From assembly GCF_025583945.1 (NCBI RefSeq), contig NZ_JAOEGU010000013.1, positions 36,938 to 100,937 of the forward strand: a DNA stretch of 64,000 nucleotides, written 5' to 3'. Positions 54,978 through 63,960 of the stretch are shown here, one piece after another. Numbering within the stretch: the stretch's first letter is position 1; each line of letters begins with the position of its first letter. Source of the stretch: Methylobacter psychrophilus (lineage in GTDB: Bacteria; Pseudomonadota; Gammaproteobacteria; Methylococcales; Methylomonadaceae). The position numbers and the translations under genes are program-made. The notes under the pieces were generated by a model, which saw only the letters and a program-made list of their open reading frames with translations, was not told the origin of the DNA and ran no database searches.

Positions 54978-57161
54978 ATGCGAATTTTACTTGTTTCATC
55001 AGCATTTTCCGGATTAACACAACGTTTTTATACCGAACTTGGCGACGCAGGTTACTTGGTCTCAGTTGAATTACATTTAGGTGACATAGCCAAACTACTA
55101 GAAGGTATTGCGTTATTTAAACCGGATTTGATACTGTGTCCATTTTTAACCCGACGCCTTCCCAAAGAGATTTATGCACATACCCAATGCCTCATCGTTC
55201 ACCCGGGCATTAAAGGCGACAGAGGACCATCGTCTTTGGACTGGGCCATTCAGAACGGCGAACCGGAATGGGGGGTTTCTTTACTTGAAGCTGCTGAAGA
55301 AATGGATACCGGTGCCATTTGGACCAATAAAACCTTTCCCCTGCGACAAGCGACTAAAAGCAGCATTTTCTACCGGGAAGTGACGCAAGCAGCAGTGGAT
55401 TGTTTGTGGGAAGTTTTAACCTATTTTGATGCGCCGGATTTCAAACCCGAATTACAAGATTACAGTAGGGCCGATTATACCGGTAAGTTACTGCCGTCAA
55501 TAAAGCAGGAAGACCGTAAAATCAACTGGAAAACACATAAAACGGATGAAATTTTAAGGCGCATTAACGCCGCTGATGGCAGTCCCGGAGTGCTGGATGA
55601 AATTTACGGAAAACCTGTTTTTATTTTTAATGCCCATAAAGAAAACCATTTAACAGGTAAACCCGGAGACATCATTGCAACGGCAAATCATGCCATTTGC
55701 AGGGCAACCATTGATGGTGCAATCTGGATTGGACATTTAAAACCGAAAGTGGAATCCGGCACCAAAAGTATAAAATTACCGGCCACTTTCGTTTTAAAAG
55801 ACTTGTTACCCAAAATAAGCCCGGAAACTTCAACGTTAAAAAGTCTGTTATCCAAAACCATCAAAGCTATCGAAATCGATTATACCAAACCGGGACGGCA
55901 ACTGCCCTGTCAAGAAGTGTGGTATGAACAGGAAGATGACATCGCTTATCTCTATTTCCCTTTTCATAATGGCGGCATGAGTACCGAGCAATGCAAACTA
56001 TTGTTAATGGTCTATCAGCATGTCGACACGATGCCGGTAAAAGCCATTGTGTTAATGGGCGGTGAAGAGAGCTGGTCAAACGGCATTCATCTTAATCACA
56101 TCGAAACAGCAAAATCTCCGGCTGATGAATCCTGGTTAAATATCAATGCCATTGATGATCTTATCCAGCAGATTATCACTACTCTGGATAAATTAACTAT
56201 TTCTGCACTCGCTGGCAGTGCAGGTGCGGGAGGTGCAATTATGGCTTTGGCTGCTGACAAGGTATTTGCCAGAGAAGGTGTTATTTTTAATCCGCATTAT
56301 AAAAATATGGGCGAGCTTTATGGTTCCGAGTATTGGACTTATTTACTACCCAAACGTGTCGGTCAGGAAATGGCAACGGCCTTGACTGAACAACGCCTGC
56401 CCATTAGTGCCAAGAAAGCATGGCGCATAGGACTGTGTGATAAGGTTCTCGATAAAAACCATACATTATTTACTGCTCAGGTTAAACATTTGGTCAATGA
56501 CCTGGTTACTGATAATGAGATATTAAGAGAGCAATTAAATGAAAAAGCCAAGACCCGTTGTTATGATGAATCATTAAAAGCCTTGGCGACTTACAGAAAA
56601 TTCGAATTAACCCAAATGTACGCGAATTTTTATGGCAATGAGGCTTACCATCTTGCCAGACAAAATTTTGTTTATAAGACAAGTAACGATAAAACAACGC
56701 CTGAAAATATAGCCATCCATCGTCAAAAAGAAGGTCAGGCCCAAAAATTGTCCTTGGGCAGTATGTATCATTTTATCTGGCAGGACTATTACCATACCAA
56801 CGATGCTTTAATGGATAACCAACATCAGGAAGTATTTATTTTGGCTAATCAGCTGGTTTCATCTATAAATAAGGAAGAATTGATCAAAAATATTCAGTTA
56901 ATCTATCAGCATGTCAAAGAACATTTTAATGCTGAAGAAGAACTGATGGAGCAGTCAGGTTTTCGATATTACAAAGGACATGCAAAAGAACATAAAATAA
57001 TGCTGGAAAAATTAATTGAAATCGATCGTAAGATTATCAATGATGACTGGAAACAAAACGATATTCAGGGATTTATGGATAAGTGGGCCAAACACATTAT
57101 TAATTCCGATATGGCGTTTAATGTTTACCAAAAAGAACAGGAACTTGGCCCGGTTCTTTAA
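54978..57161 (+). CDS. hypX: HypX/HoxX maturation protein fused to a hemerythrin domain
   Basis: 727 residues; GTTAGGAGAG precedes the ATG. Residues 1 to about 280 match the formyltransferase half of HypX (P-G-I-K-G-D-R-G-P-S-S-L-D-W-A-I) and about 300-560 the enoyl-CoA hydratase-like half (S-A-L-A-G-S-A-G-A-G-G-A-I-M-A-L-A-A-D). HypX makes the CO ligand of NiFe-hydrogenase from formyl-THF under air. From about 595 to 725 is a bacteriohemerythrin domain with all seven iron ligands: His616, His649, Glu653, His668, His672, His706 and Asp711. The fusion is unusual. No hydrogenase gene lies in the window. Confidence 0.9.
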   Translation: MRILLVSSAFSGLTQRFYTELGDAGYLVSVELHLGDIAKLLEGIALFKPDLILCPFLTRRLPKEIYAHTQCLIVHPGIKGDRGPSSLDWAIQNGEPEWGVSLLEAAEEMDTGAIWTNKTFPLRQATKSSIFYREVTQAAVDCLWEVLTYFDAPDFKPELQDYSRADYTGKLLPSIKQEDRKINWKTHKTDEILRRINAADGSPGVLDEIYGKPVFIFNAHKENHLTGKPGDIIATANHAICRATIDGAIWIGHLKPKVESGTKSIKLPATFVLKDLLPKISPETSTLKSLLSKTIKAIEIDYTKPGRQLPCQEVWYEQEDDIAYLYFPFHNGGMSTEQCKLLLMVYQHVDTMPVKAIVLMGGEESWSNGIHLNHIETAKSPADESWLNINAIDDLIQQIITTLDKLTISALAGSAGAGGAIMALAADKVFAREGVIFNPHYKNMGELYGSEYWTYLLPKRVGQEMATALTEQRLPISAKKAWRIGLCDKVLDKNHTLFTAQVKHLVNDLVTDNEILREQLNEKAKTRCYDESLKALATYRKFELTQMYANFYGNEAYHLARQNFVYKTSNDKTTPENIAIHRQKEGQAQKLSLGSMYHFIWQDYYHTNDALMDNQHQEVFILANQLVSSINKEELIKNIQLIYQHVKEHFNAEEELMEQSGFRYYKGHAKEHKIMLEKLIEIDRKIINDDWKQNDIQGFMDKWAKHIINSDMAFNVYQKEQELGPVL

Positions 57162-57215
57162 TCAGAAAAATTAAACACCAAAATACTGACCGGTTTTATG
57201 TGAGTAAAATTTGTC

Positions 57216-57329
57216 TATAAACTTTCAGATAAATAATTTCGATGCTAACGGATACCATCCCTTCAAGGGATGGTATCCGTACGGGCTCAAAAGTTAATGT
57301 AATGGAAATTTAATTTCTGAAAGACTATA
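57216..57329. repeat. TATAG-ended palindromic repeat, copy E
   Basis: Ends TATAAACTTTCAGATAAATA and TTTCTGAAAGACTATA enclose GGATACCATCCCTTCAAGGG. Nearly identical to copy B at 15991 (TTTCGATGCTAACGGATAC and CGTACGGGCTCAAAA are shared), so B and E moved recently. It lies 55 bp after hypX. Confidence 0.85.
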
Positions 57330-57390
57330 TCTATCACTCAAACCCATCATTTTGGCTAAAATAATACGCAACAACCCGGGGAGATAACCC

Positions 57391-57531
57391 ATGAACATAA
57401 CCGATGAATACGGTCAAAAACTGGTTGAACTTATTGAACGAAGTGCGCATATAGATGCATTGGTCATGAAGTTCCGACAAGCCGCTGCAGAAATCAAGCA
57501 AGAACTGGAAGCGTTACGGGAAAAACAGTAA
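57391..57531 (+). CDS. Small 46-residue helical protein
   Basis: Starts with ATG at 57391 after a strong Shine-Dalgarno (GGGGAGATAACCC). The product is mostly one amphipathic helix: L-V-E-L-I-E-R-S-A-H-I-D-A-L-V-M-K-F-R-Q-A-A-A-E-I-K-Q-E-L-E. It ends L-R-E-K-Q. No family known to me. It sits between hypX and the BioD-like gene on the same strand. The strong ribosome site and low-complexity helical composition make it a good small-gene candidate; it could be a partner of the neighbouring proteins. Confidence 0.6.
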   Translation: MNITDEYGQKLVELIERSAHIDALVMKFRQAAAEIKQELEALREKQ

Positions 57532-57639
57532 GAAACGACTAACCTATTGTATACACTGGAAGTGTACGGTATCAATGTCTGGGAAAATATTGGCAGTGGC
57601 GGCTAAGACATTATCACGGCCATTAAGCAGCCCAAATCC

Positions 57640-58401
57640 ATGACGACAACATATATTTTTGTTATGGGTTCAAAATCCGGTTCGGGAAAAAGCACTGTAT
57701 GCTTGGGTATTTTGGCACAATTATTAGTATCGGGCATAACCCCCAACCAGTTGGCCTATATTAAACCTGCCACTCAATGTATCAAAAAACAGGCGGTAAC
57801 CCACTTTTGCGAACACACAAAAATCACCTGTAGCGATATAAGTACGTTGGTTTTTAGAAAAGGGTTTAGCAAAGATTTTATTGATGGCTTAACCAAGCAT
57901 TCCGATGTGTTGTTGGCAGATATTCTGGACTCTATACTCAGTATTGGTAAAAACAAGAAAGTCGTTATTATCGATGGCATTGGTCATCCTTCGGTGGGTA
58001 GCGTAGTTGGCGTATCTAATGTAGACGTGGCCCTGTTATTACCATGCCATGTTATTTTTGTTGGCGAGCCAGGTATCGGCGCAGCCCTCGACAACACAGT
58101 ACTGTGCATATCTTTTATGCACTACAAGGGCTTGGCAAACATCGGTATTGTCTATAATAAAATTCCGCTCTCAGCTATTGATGATATAAAAAAATATGTC
58201 ACAAAAAGGTTGCCCGAGTTATTGCCTGAAGTAACATTGCTGGGTTTTATTAGTAACGATCAAAACCTTGGGATTCATTTGAGAAACAATGACAGTAAAG
58301 AAATAGCACAGTGGTTTAGTTCTTATGTGAACAAAAAAAACCTGTTTTCTGACTGGCTTGGCTTAAAGCTTGAAAAGCAGAATCATATCGTAACCCATTA
58401 G
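57640..58401 (+). CDS. P-loop NTPase related to BioD/CobQ-type proteins
   Basis: 253 residues. The N-terminus has a deviant P-loop, F-V-M-G-S-K-S-G-S-G-K-S-T, like dethiobiotin synthetase and CobB/CobQ relatives, followed by I-K-P-A-T-Q and V-V-I-I-D-G-I-G-H-P-S-V-G-S-V as a Walker B-like/G2 region. No glutaminase domain is present. The substrate is unknown. It is downstream of hypX and the 46-residue gene in the same direction. Another possibility is a regulatory P-loop domain of the phosphotransacetylase N-terminal type. Confidence 0.65.
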   Translation: MTTTYIFVMGSKSGSGKSTVCLGILAQLLVSGITPNQLAYIKPATQCIKKQAVTHFCEHTKITCSDISTLVFRKGFSKDFIDGLTKHSDVLLADILDSILSIGKNKKVVIIDGIGHPSVGSVVGVSNVDVALLLPCHVIFVGEPGIGAALDNTVLCISFMHYKGLANIGIVYNKIPLSAIDDIKKYVTKRLPELLPEVTLLGFISNDQNLGIHLRNNDSKEIAQWFSSYVNKKNLFSDWLGLKLEKQNHIVTH

Positions 58402-58491
58402 AGTAACAAGCGAAACTACCAAGCTTTTATGGAATGCAATCCCGGCCGGCACAAGCTCATCCAGGGATTGCATTTAACCAATTACTGCAAA

Positions 58492-59790
58492 TTACTTCGC
58501 AGAGTGAGATCGATGATCCTTATGTTCGTGGTCATCTTGTTTATTATGGCCATCATGTTTCTTATGATCATCGTGGTGAATTTTGCATTGATTATTCGAA
58601 CTAACGTTACTGGCATTAATTGAGGCATCCCGAGCATCAACACCTATATCAGCAAAATCGGTAAACAGGCCATCAACACCCAGATCAAAATAATAAGTCA
58701 TTTCCTGTTTAGGGTCGATAAAGCCGTAACCACTGGCATCATCACGGAAAGTCCAGGTATGAACCAGCAAACCTTTGTCGTGAGCCATTTCTACCACACC
58801 GGTACTGCCATCAACGCGACGATCGTTAATAGTGATTTTTCCGTCATCGTTACGATCTACACCATCATTTACCGTTTTTACCAGATAAGGTTTCCACGGA
58901 CCAACGGCATCGGCGTAGGATTTAACGAAAGTCAAGCCTTCGTCAGTCAACAAATCTGCAAAAGTACGTACATCCCCAGCCAATACAAAATCATAAGGCT
59001 GTTTGTAAGGAACGACCAATGACATTGAGCCGTCAACATTGACATCGTCGGCATCAATCAACTGTACCAGTTGAATGTCGGTTTTATGGCTTAAGTATTG
59101 TAAATTACTCACTTCAAAAGATTGAATAAATACCGGCGCACAGGCACTATTGCCGTAGGTTTTATGCAGTTTTTTCAAGAGCTTGTTTTCAAAAACATGT
59201 AGCCCATACAAAGGCTGATTGTTGGCATCTTTAACGTTGGCGTGATAAGTGGAGTGCTTTATTTCAGGGTAAATACCGATAGTTCTTCCAGTGGCTTTGC
59301 TTTGGCTTTTAGCCAACGCAATAATTTCATCCAGAGTCGGAATTTGATACTGACCGTCATACTGCTTATCGCGACCGGCAAAGGCTTGGATGGCATGTAG
59401 CGTTTTAATTTCCGCCAGTGTGAAATCAGTAGCGAACCAGTCGTTGTATTCAACGCCATCGACCATGCGTTTGGTTTTGCGGTCGGCAAACTCCGGGTGA
59501 TCAGTAGCAACGTCAGTGGTACTGCCTATCATCGGTTCATGGCGAGCAATCATATAACCATCCTTGGTCAAGACCAAATCAGGCTCAATAAAATCGGCGC
59601 CCATTTGGATAGCCAAGGTATAGCCTTCTATAGTGTGCTCAGGGCGATGACCGGCAGTGCCCCGATGACCGATAACGATAGGTGTATTTTTCATTTGCAA
59701 CTGCGACTCTGCTTTGGCAATGCCTTGAGAGCCGAGTACAGCAATTATGGCACCTACCAATACAGTTGATTTGTAATAGTCGTTTATCAT
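58492..59790 (-). CDS. glpQ: Glycerophosphodiester phosphodiesterase with EF-hand loop and His-rich tail
   Basis: 432 residues from the ATG at 59790 (AGGAAGTACTCC upstream); the longer frame to 59958 overlaps phoD. The signal peptide ends S-Q-G-I-A-K-A-E. GDPD motifs: H-R-G-T-A-G-H-R-P-E-H-T, F-I-E-P-D-L-V and R-H-E-P-M-I-G. A calcium-type loop D-R-N-D-D-G-K-I-T-I-N-D lies near the middle of the C-terminal half. The last 35 residues are rich in His, Asp and Lys (H-H-D-D-H-K-K-H-D-G-H), probably metal-binding. It hydrolyses glycerophosphodiesters in the periplasm. It follows phoD and probably shares phosphate control. Confidence 0.88.
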   Translation of the reverse strand: MINDYYKSTVLVGAIIAVLGSQGIAKAESQLQMKNTPIVIGHRGTAGHRPEHTIEGYTLAIQMGADFIEPDLVLTKDGYMIARHEPMIGSTTDVATDHPEFADRKTKRMVDGVEYNDWFATDFTLAEIKTLHAIQAFAGRDKQYDGQYQIPTLDEIIALAKSQSKATGRTIGIYPEIKHSTYHANVKDANNQPLYGLHVFENKLLKKLHKTYGNSACAPVFIQSFEVSNLQYLSHKTDIQLVQLIDADDVNVDGSMSLVVPYKQPYDFVLAGDVRTFADLLTDEGLTFVKSYADAVGPWKPYLVKTVNDGVDRNDDGKITINDRRVDGSTGVVEMAHDKGLLVHTWTFRDDASGYGFIDPKQEMTYYFDLGVDGLFTDFADIGVDARDASINASNVSSNNQCKIHHDDHKKHDGHNKQDDHEHKDHRSHSAK

Positions 59791-59899
59791 GGAGTACTTC
59801 CTCTTAAAAATATTTGACTTGGAAAATTGGTTTTTATATTGTTTTCGTCTACAGATAGTCGCCGCAATGGCAACAGATACCGTCCCGACAACTGAGTGA

Positions 59900-61498
59900 T
59901 CAATCGTGTTCTCTTTCTCCTTCAACTGACAGGGTTTTACTAAATACGCTGGTACCATTAATATCTTTCAGGTCTACCGTCAAAGCTTGGCTTCTTTTGT
60001 CAATGTTAACTTCACCAAAAAACTGTAAACCGGATAAAGGCGATAGATTGACTTGTCCGGTTGGTGGTGCCTTCGAAAATACCACTTGCGGGCCAAAGGT
60101 AGCATCAGTGCTGTTAGGCCCGAAAGAACCTGCATTTAACGGACCCGCCACAAACTCCCAAAACGGTGTAAAGTCCTTGGTTTTGGCTTTGGCAGGATCG
60201 TAGTAATGCGCAGCTGCGTAATGCACGTCTGCAGTCAGCCAAACGATATTTTCGACATGCTCATGCTTAATGAAGCTCAGCAGACCGGCCATTTCCAGCT
60301 CGCGACCGGCAGCCGGGCCGTTGTCGCCATTCGCAACGGCTTCCCAACGAGCATCACCCTGAGCATTGACTCCATCGCCTATATTCAGGCCGATAGGCAT
60401 GTCGGCCGCAATGACTTTCCAGGTTGCGTGAGAATGTTTTAGTCCGTTCTTTAGCCAAGCCACTTGTACATCACCAAGGAATGCGGTTTCTTTACTTTGC
60501 TGCGTTTGCAGATTAGCGGTATTGGGGCCGCGATAGGCACGCATATCAATCACAAACACATCCAGTAACTTACCGTAGGAAATCTTTCGGTAAACACGTT
60601 CAGATTCTTCCGTATCATGAGGACGTAAAGGTGCATATTCATGAAAAGCCCTGGAAGCACGGGCAACCAATAAAGGCACATCCTTGACCGTGTAACGGGG
60701 ATCTTTGCTCAAATCCTTGGAATCGGACCAGTTGTTTGCTACTTCGTGATCGTCCCATTGCCAGATTTGCGGTACTTCAGCATTGAAGCGACGGAGGTTT
60801 TCATCCAGTAAATTGTATTTATAGCGTCCACGGAATTCCGCCTGAGTTTCGGCAACCTTACTGACTTCAGGCGTAACCAGGTTAGTCCATATTTGGCCGT
60901 TCTCAGCCGTTACGCTAGGTAAAATGGGACCATCAGAATAGACACTGTCACCACTCTGGATAAAGAAAAGTGGTTCGACCTGACGCATGGCTTCATAGAT
61001 TTTCATGCCTCCAAAACTTTCGTTAATCCCCCAACCTTGACCTGCCGTATCACCGCCCCAAACGAAGCGAATGTTATCGTGCTTACCGATGGTATGGAAA
61101 TGACCGGTGACCTCCTCGCTTTTGACGCGAGCATTGGTGAGGTCTTCAAACCAGACTTTAACAAAAACATCCTCACCTTCGGGAAGACCAACCAAGTCCT
61201 GCCTGGCCGTAAAGTCTGTGCCGTCCATCGCGTAGGGGCCACGAATAATGGTAGCGTCGGTGAACTGTTCGTTGTAGGCATATTCTACAATCATCCGCGA
61301 CGGACGGTCGGCTCGGCTCCAGATTATGGCGCGTCCTGGTGCTAAATCACCAATTTGTATGCCTTGCTCCATAAGCGGCGCATCGTCGCTCGCGGCAACG
61401 CCCACTGTCAGTGACAGTAATAGCGGTAAAGCGACAATTACCGCAGTCAGGTTGGTAGATTTTAGAAAATAACGGTGATTTTTAATTACACGATACAT
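59900..61498 (-). CDS. phoD: PhoD-family alkaline phosphatase/phosphodiesterase
   Basis: 532 residues with a signal peptide (V-A-A-S). It has the PhoD N-terminal beta domain and metallophosphatase core: V-W-G-G-D-T-A-G-Q-G-W-G, I-Q-S-G-D-S-V-Y-S-D, W-Q-W-D-D-H-E-V-A-N-N and L-T-A-D-V-H-Y-A-A-A-H. PhoD enzymes use calcium and iron and release phosphate from mono- or diesters. The gene order phoD-glpQ indicates a phosphate-scavenging operon. A half-site CTGTCATATA lies upstream (61553-61563, minus strand), but no complete Pho box. Confidence 0.9.
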   Translation of the reverse strand: MYRVIKNHRYFLKSTNLTAVIVALPLLLSLTVGVAASDDAPLMEQGIQIGDLAPGRAIIWSRADRPSRMIVEYAYNEQFTDATIIRGPYAMDGTDFTARQDLVGLPEGEDVFVKVWFEDLTNARVKSEEVTGHFHTIGKHDNIRFVWGGDTAGQGWGINESFGGMKIYEAMRQVEPLFFIQSGDSVYSDGPILPSVTAENGQIWTNLVTPEVSKVAETQAEFRGRYKYNLLDENLRRFNAEVPQIWQWDDHEVANNWSDSKDLSKDPRYTVKDVPLLVARASRAFHEYAPLRPHDTEESERVYRKISYGKLLDVFVIDMRAYRGPNTANLQTQQSKETAFLGDVQVAWLKNGLKHSHATWKVIAADMPIGLNIGDGVNAQGDARWEAVANGDNGPAAGRELEMAGLLSFIKHEHVENIVWLTADVHYAAAHYYDPAKAKTKDFTPFWEFVAGPLNAGSFGPNSTDATFGPQVVFSKAPPTGQVNLSPLSGLQFFGEVNIDKRSQALTVDLKDINGTSVFSKTLSVEGEREHD

Positions 61499-62006
61499 GG
61501 CTACATTCCTAGAGACTCAGTTAAGGAGACTTAGATTATAAGCAGCGGTATATGACAGCGTGATTAAGTTGAATTTAAAAATCACCAATAGGCGATTACT
61601 TGTAACTTGGCATGTACATCAACACTACAAGCTGGGCACTCTGAAAATGTATTGATTTATTGAGGGTAATAGTGAAGTATTTGTAAACTGGAGGGGAACT
61701 TTCTTTTTAGATATCAAAGACATCGGAAAACATGACCAACTGCTCACGGCCATCATGAGGACGCTTGACTCGATGGATTGCGAAGAACGAGCAGAGCACC
61801 CCATAAAAGACGTTCGGTATCTTGCTAATTGACTGCCGGGTTTCATATCTAACCAGACGTTCTCTGTAGACTGATGACAAAAACCTGATGTGGATTTACT
61901 TACTGTGTTACGACCATCGCCGGTTCCTTAATAAAGAACCATCTGACCTCCAGCTTGTTACACAAGGTGTGGAATATAAACATTAGTCACGCAACAACCG
62001 CAGGTT
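61499..62006. other. Intergenic region with a degenerate reading frame
   Basis: 508 bp. The plus-strand frame 61656-61832 (58 codons, no start) reads like protein: V-F-V-N-W-R-G-T-F-F-L-D-I-K-D-I-G-K-H-D-Q-L then L-T-A-I-M-R-T-L-D, ending in TGA. It may be a gene fragment or chance. The phoD promoter should lie near 61500-61570. Nothing else is evident. Confidence 0.3.
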
Positions 62007-63002
62007 TTAAAACAATTCAATATCACTAAAATCATTATCTTGAACAAAAATTGGCATATCTTCATACAAAACCACTTGGTTTCTGCCGCTGTCTTTGGCG
62101 TAATAAAGCGCTTTATCAGCATGATCCAACTGTGTAGTCGGTATAGATAAGCTGTCGACACGCGTTAAGCCAATGCTGACAGTGACTTGGCCAACAGTAG
62201 GAAATTTGTAATTGGCAACCACGTCCCTGAAACGGTTAAAAACAGCTACAGCCATCTCTTGACTCGCTAAATTTAGAATAATAACAAATTCTTCTCCCCC
62301 AAAACGGAATAAAAAATCATTGTAACGAAAGCATTTCTCCATCAGCTGACTAAATATCAACAGCACCTCGTCTCCATACAGATGACCAAAATTATCATTA
62401 ACACGCTTGAAATGGTCAATGTCCAGTATGGCAATCCACGAGTTGTTCTTGTGCGTTATATCTATGGCTTGATAATCTCTATAATGCTTGCAAACTTGCA
62501 ATAAACGAGCATCTAAAGACTGCCTGTTTGGCAGTTTGGTTAATAAGTCCCGTTCTTTGGAATCATGCAATATCACCAGATTCCGATAGATTCCACACAA
62601 CTCGCTTAGTAAGCCAAGCATTTCTTGGTCAAACATGCCTTCCAGATGAATAACGCGATCCGGTCCGCTGCTTCCTTTTATTGAAAAAATAGCCCATGCA
62701 TATAAACCGGATTCATTAGGAGTGCAAAGATTCAAATCGGCCATGTAATCAAGTCCGGCCAGCAGATTACTATGATCTTCATCATGTCTGGTGAAATCCA
62801 GAGGAAATCGCCTGATTAATAATTCACGAACTGTACTTGTTTCTGCCTGATGGTTATAAATCTCATAAGCCGTTGCGCTATCAGTCCAGGGAATCTCGTC
62901 AAGGATAACTAAAAATACATGAGTTAATGACTGATAATCCTGTTGGGCAGATAACTGTGTCATTAAGGAAAAAAGCTGTTGTATTGTTAAATTAGGGTTC
63001 AT
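62007..63002 (-). CDS. Diguanylate cyclase (GGDEF)
   Basis: 331 residues from the ATG at 63002 (a TTG one codon upstream). The N-terminal 150 residues form an unrecognised sensory region without membrane helices. The GGDEF domain covers about 165-320, with L-D-I-D-H-F-K-R-V-N-D-N-F-G-H and the active-site motif R-F-G-G-E-E-F. GGEEF is catalytically competent, so the protein should make c-di-GMP. No I-site R-x-x-D was clearly seen. The gene stands alone, on the same strand as phoD. Confidence 0.9.
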   Translation of the reverse strand: MNPNLTIQQLFSLMTQLSAQQDYQSLTHVFLVILDEIPWTDSATAYEIYNHQAETSTVRELLIRRFPLDFTRHDEDHSNLLAGLDYMADLNLCTPNESGLYAWAIFSIKGSSGPDRVIHLEGMFDQEMLGLLSELCGIYRNLVILHDSKERDLLTKLPNRQSLDARLLQVCKHYRDYQAIDITHKNNSWIAILDIDHFKRVNDNFGHLYGDEVLLIFSQLMEKCFRYNDFLFRFGGEEFVIILNLASQEMAVAVFNRFRDVVANYKFPTVGQVTVSIGLTRVDSLSIPTTQLDHADKALYYAKDSGRNQVVLYEDMPIFVQDNDFSDIELF

Positions 63003-63247
63003 CAATGTTCAGTCGTAATATAAAAGGGTGAATTGAATAAATCAAAATTGGGGTTCGTTTTAACAAACGATAGAAATGTTTCATAGAGTTTTTTGATTTA
63101 CTAAAAGCAACCCATTCTGGCCGTAAAATTTTTAGGCTATTTAAATTACCAAATCATTTCATCCCAAGAATAAAGCGCTTATGTTTAATTTAAACCGCGA
63201 TAAAGCCTCATTTAGAGCAACGCTCTGTTAATATTTTGACTCATCAG

Positions 63248-63622
63248 TTATTCTTTCAACGCTATAATCTCAACCCGACCAATTACATCAAGAGTTATTT
63301 TGTCTTCCTGAGCCAACCAGCCAATACTGCGCTGGATAATTTTTTCTTCTTCGGTAAGTTCTCTAAGCAATTTTGCAACCGGGGTAGCGCCATTTTCAGT
63401 CAAGTAATGCCAAATGCTGCCGGCGGTCATACCAACGCGTTCAGATATAGTCATTTCTGGTGTCGCCGTAACCGGTTTGGGAGCGACGACTTTCGCCTTT
63501 TTAGGTATTTTCTTATCAGGGTTTGCTTGGTTAGGCATTGCTTTAGTTGCTAAATTCACAATGGGGTGCTCAACTTTCACTTTAGCCGCTGGTTTTTCAG
63601 TAATGGTTTTTGGTTTTTTCAT
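63248..63622 (-). CDS. Winged-helix DUF2582-like protein with basic N-terminal extension
   Basis: 124 residues from the ATG at 63622; the frame runs up to 63676. Residues 1-60 are rich in Lys, Pro, Ala and Val (K-K-P-K-T-I-T-E-K-P-A-A-K-V, then P-D-K-K-I-P-K-K-A-K) and are probably disordered and nucleic-acid binding. The C-terminal 65 residues form the DUF2582 winged helix (G-S-I-W-H-Y-L-T-E-N-G, L-T-E-E-E-K-I-I-Q-R-S-I-G-W-L-A-Q-E-D-K-I). Function unknown; a DNA-binding role is plausible. Confidence 0.7.
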   Translation of the reverse strand: MKKPKTITEKPAAKVKVEHPIVNLATKAMPNQANPDKKIPKKAKVVAPKPVTATPEMTISERVGMTAGSIWHYLTENGATPVAKLLRELTEEEKIIQRSIGWLAQEDKITLDVIGRVEIIALKE

Positions 63623-63960
63623 GGTGAGATAAATAATATAAAAGACAAAATTTTTATATGGGCCATTCAGGCACAAAGGAACTGCCTTCGTTTTAGGGAT
63701 TTTACTCGAGTTTCGGAAGAAAAGTAAAAAAGAGATAACGGAAACTTTATTAATCAGTCGTATAAAGCCATTAAAAACTTGGCTGAAGTTTTGATTTTTT
63801 TATCGACTTCACAAATAACAGCAAAGATATTTATGTGCAGTATTGTGGTAATGTCAAAAAAATTAGCCTTTGCATAATAGACATCTTTCCTAAATAATCA
63901 ACATAGAGCTTGGTCTTAATAAGGTTAAAATAGCGACCTGCCTTTGAAAACACGGATAGC

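Noticed and set aside
54978..57161. A local NiFe-hydrogenase operon around hypX
   Set aside because: No hydrogenase structural or other hyp genes were found within the window on either side.
61553..61563. Complete Pho box upstream of phoD
   Set aside because: Only one half-site (CTGTCATATA) is good; the partner half-site at 11-bp spacing does not match.
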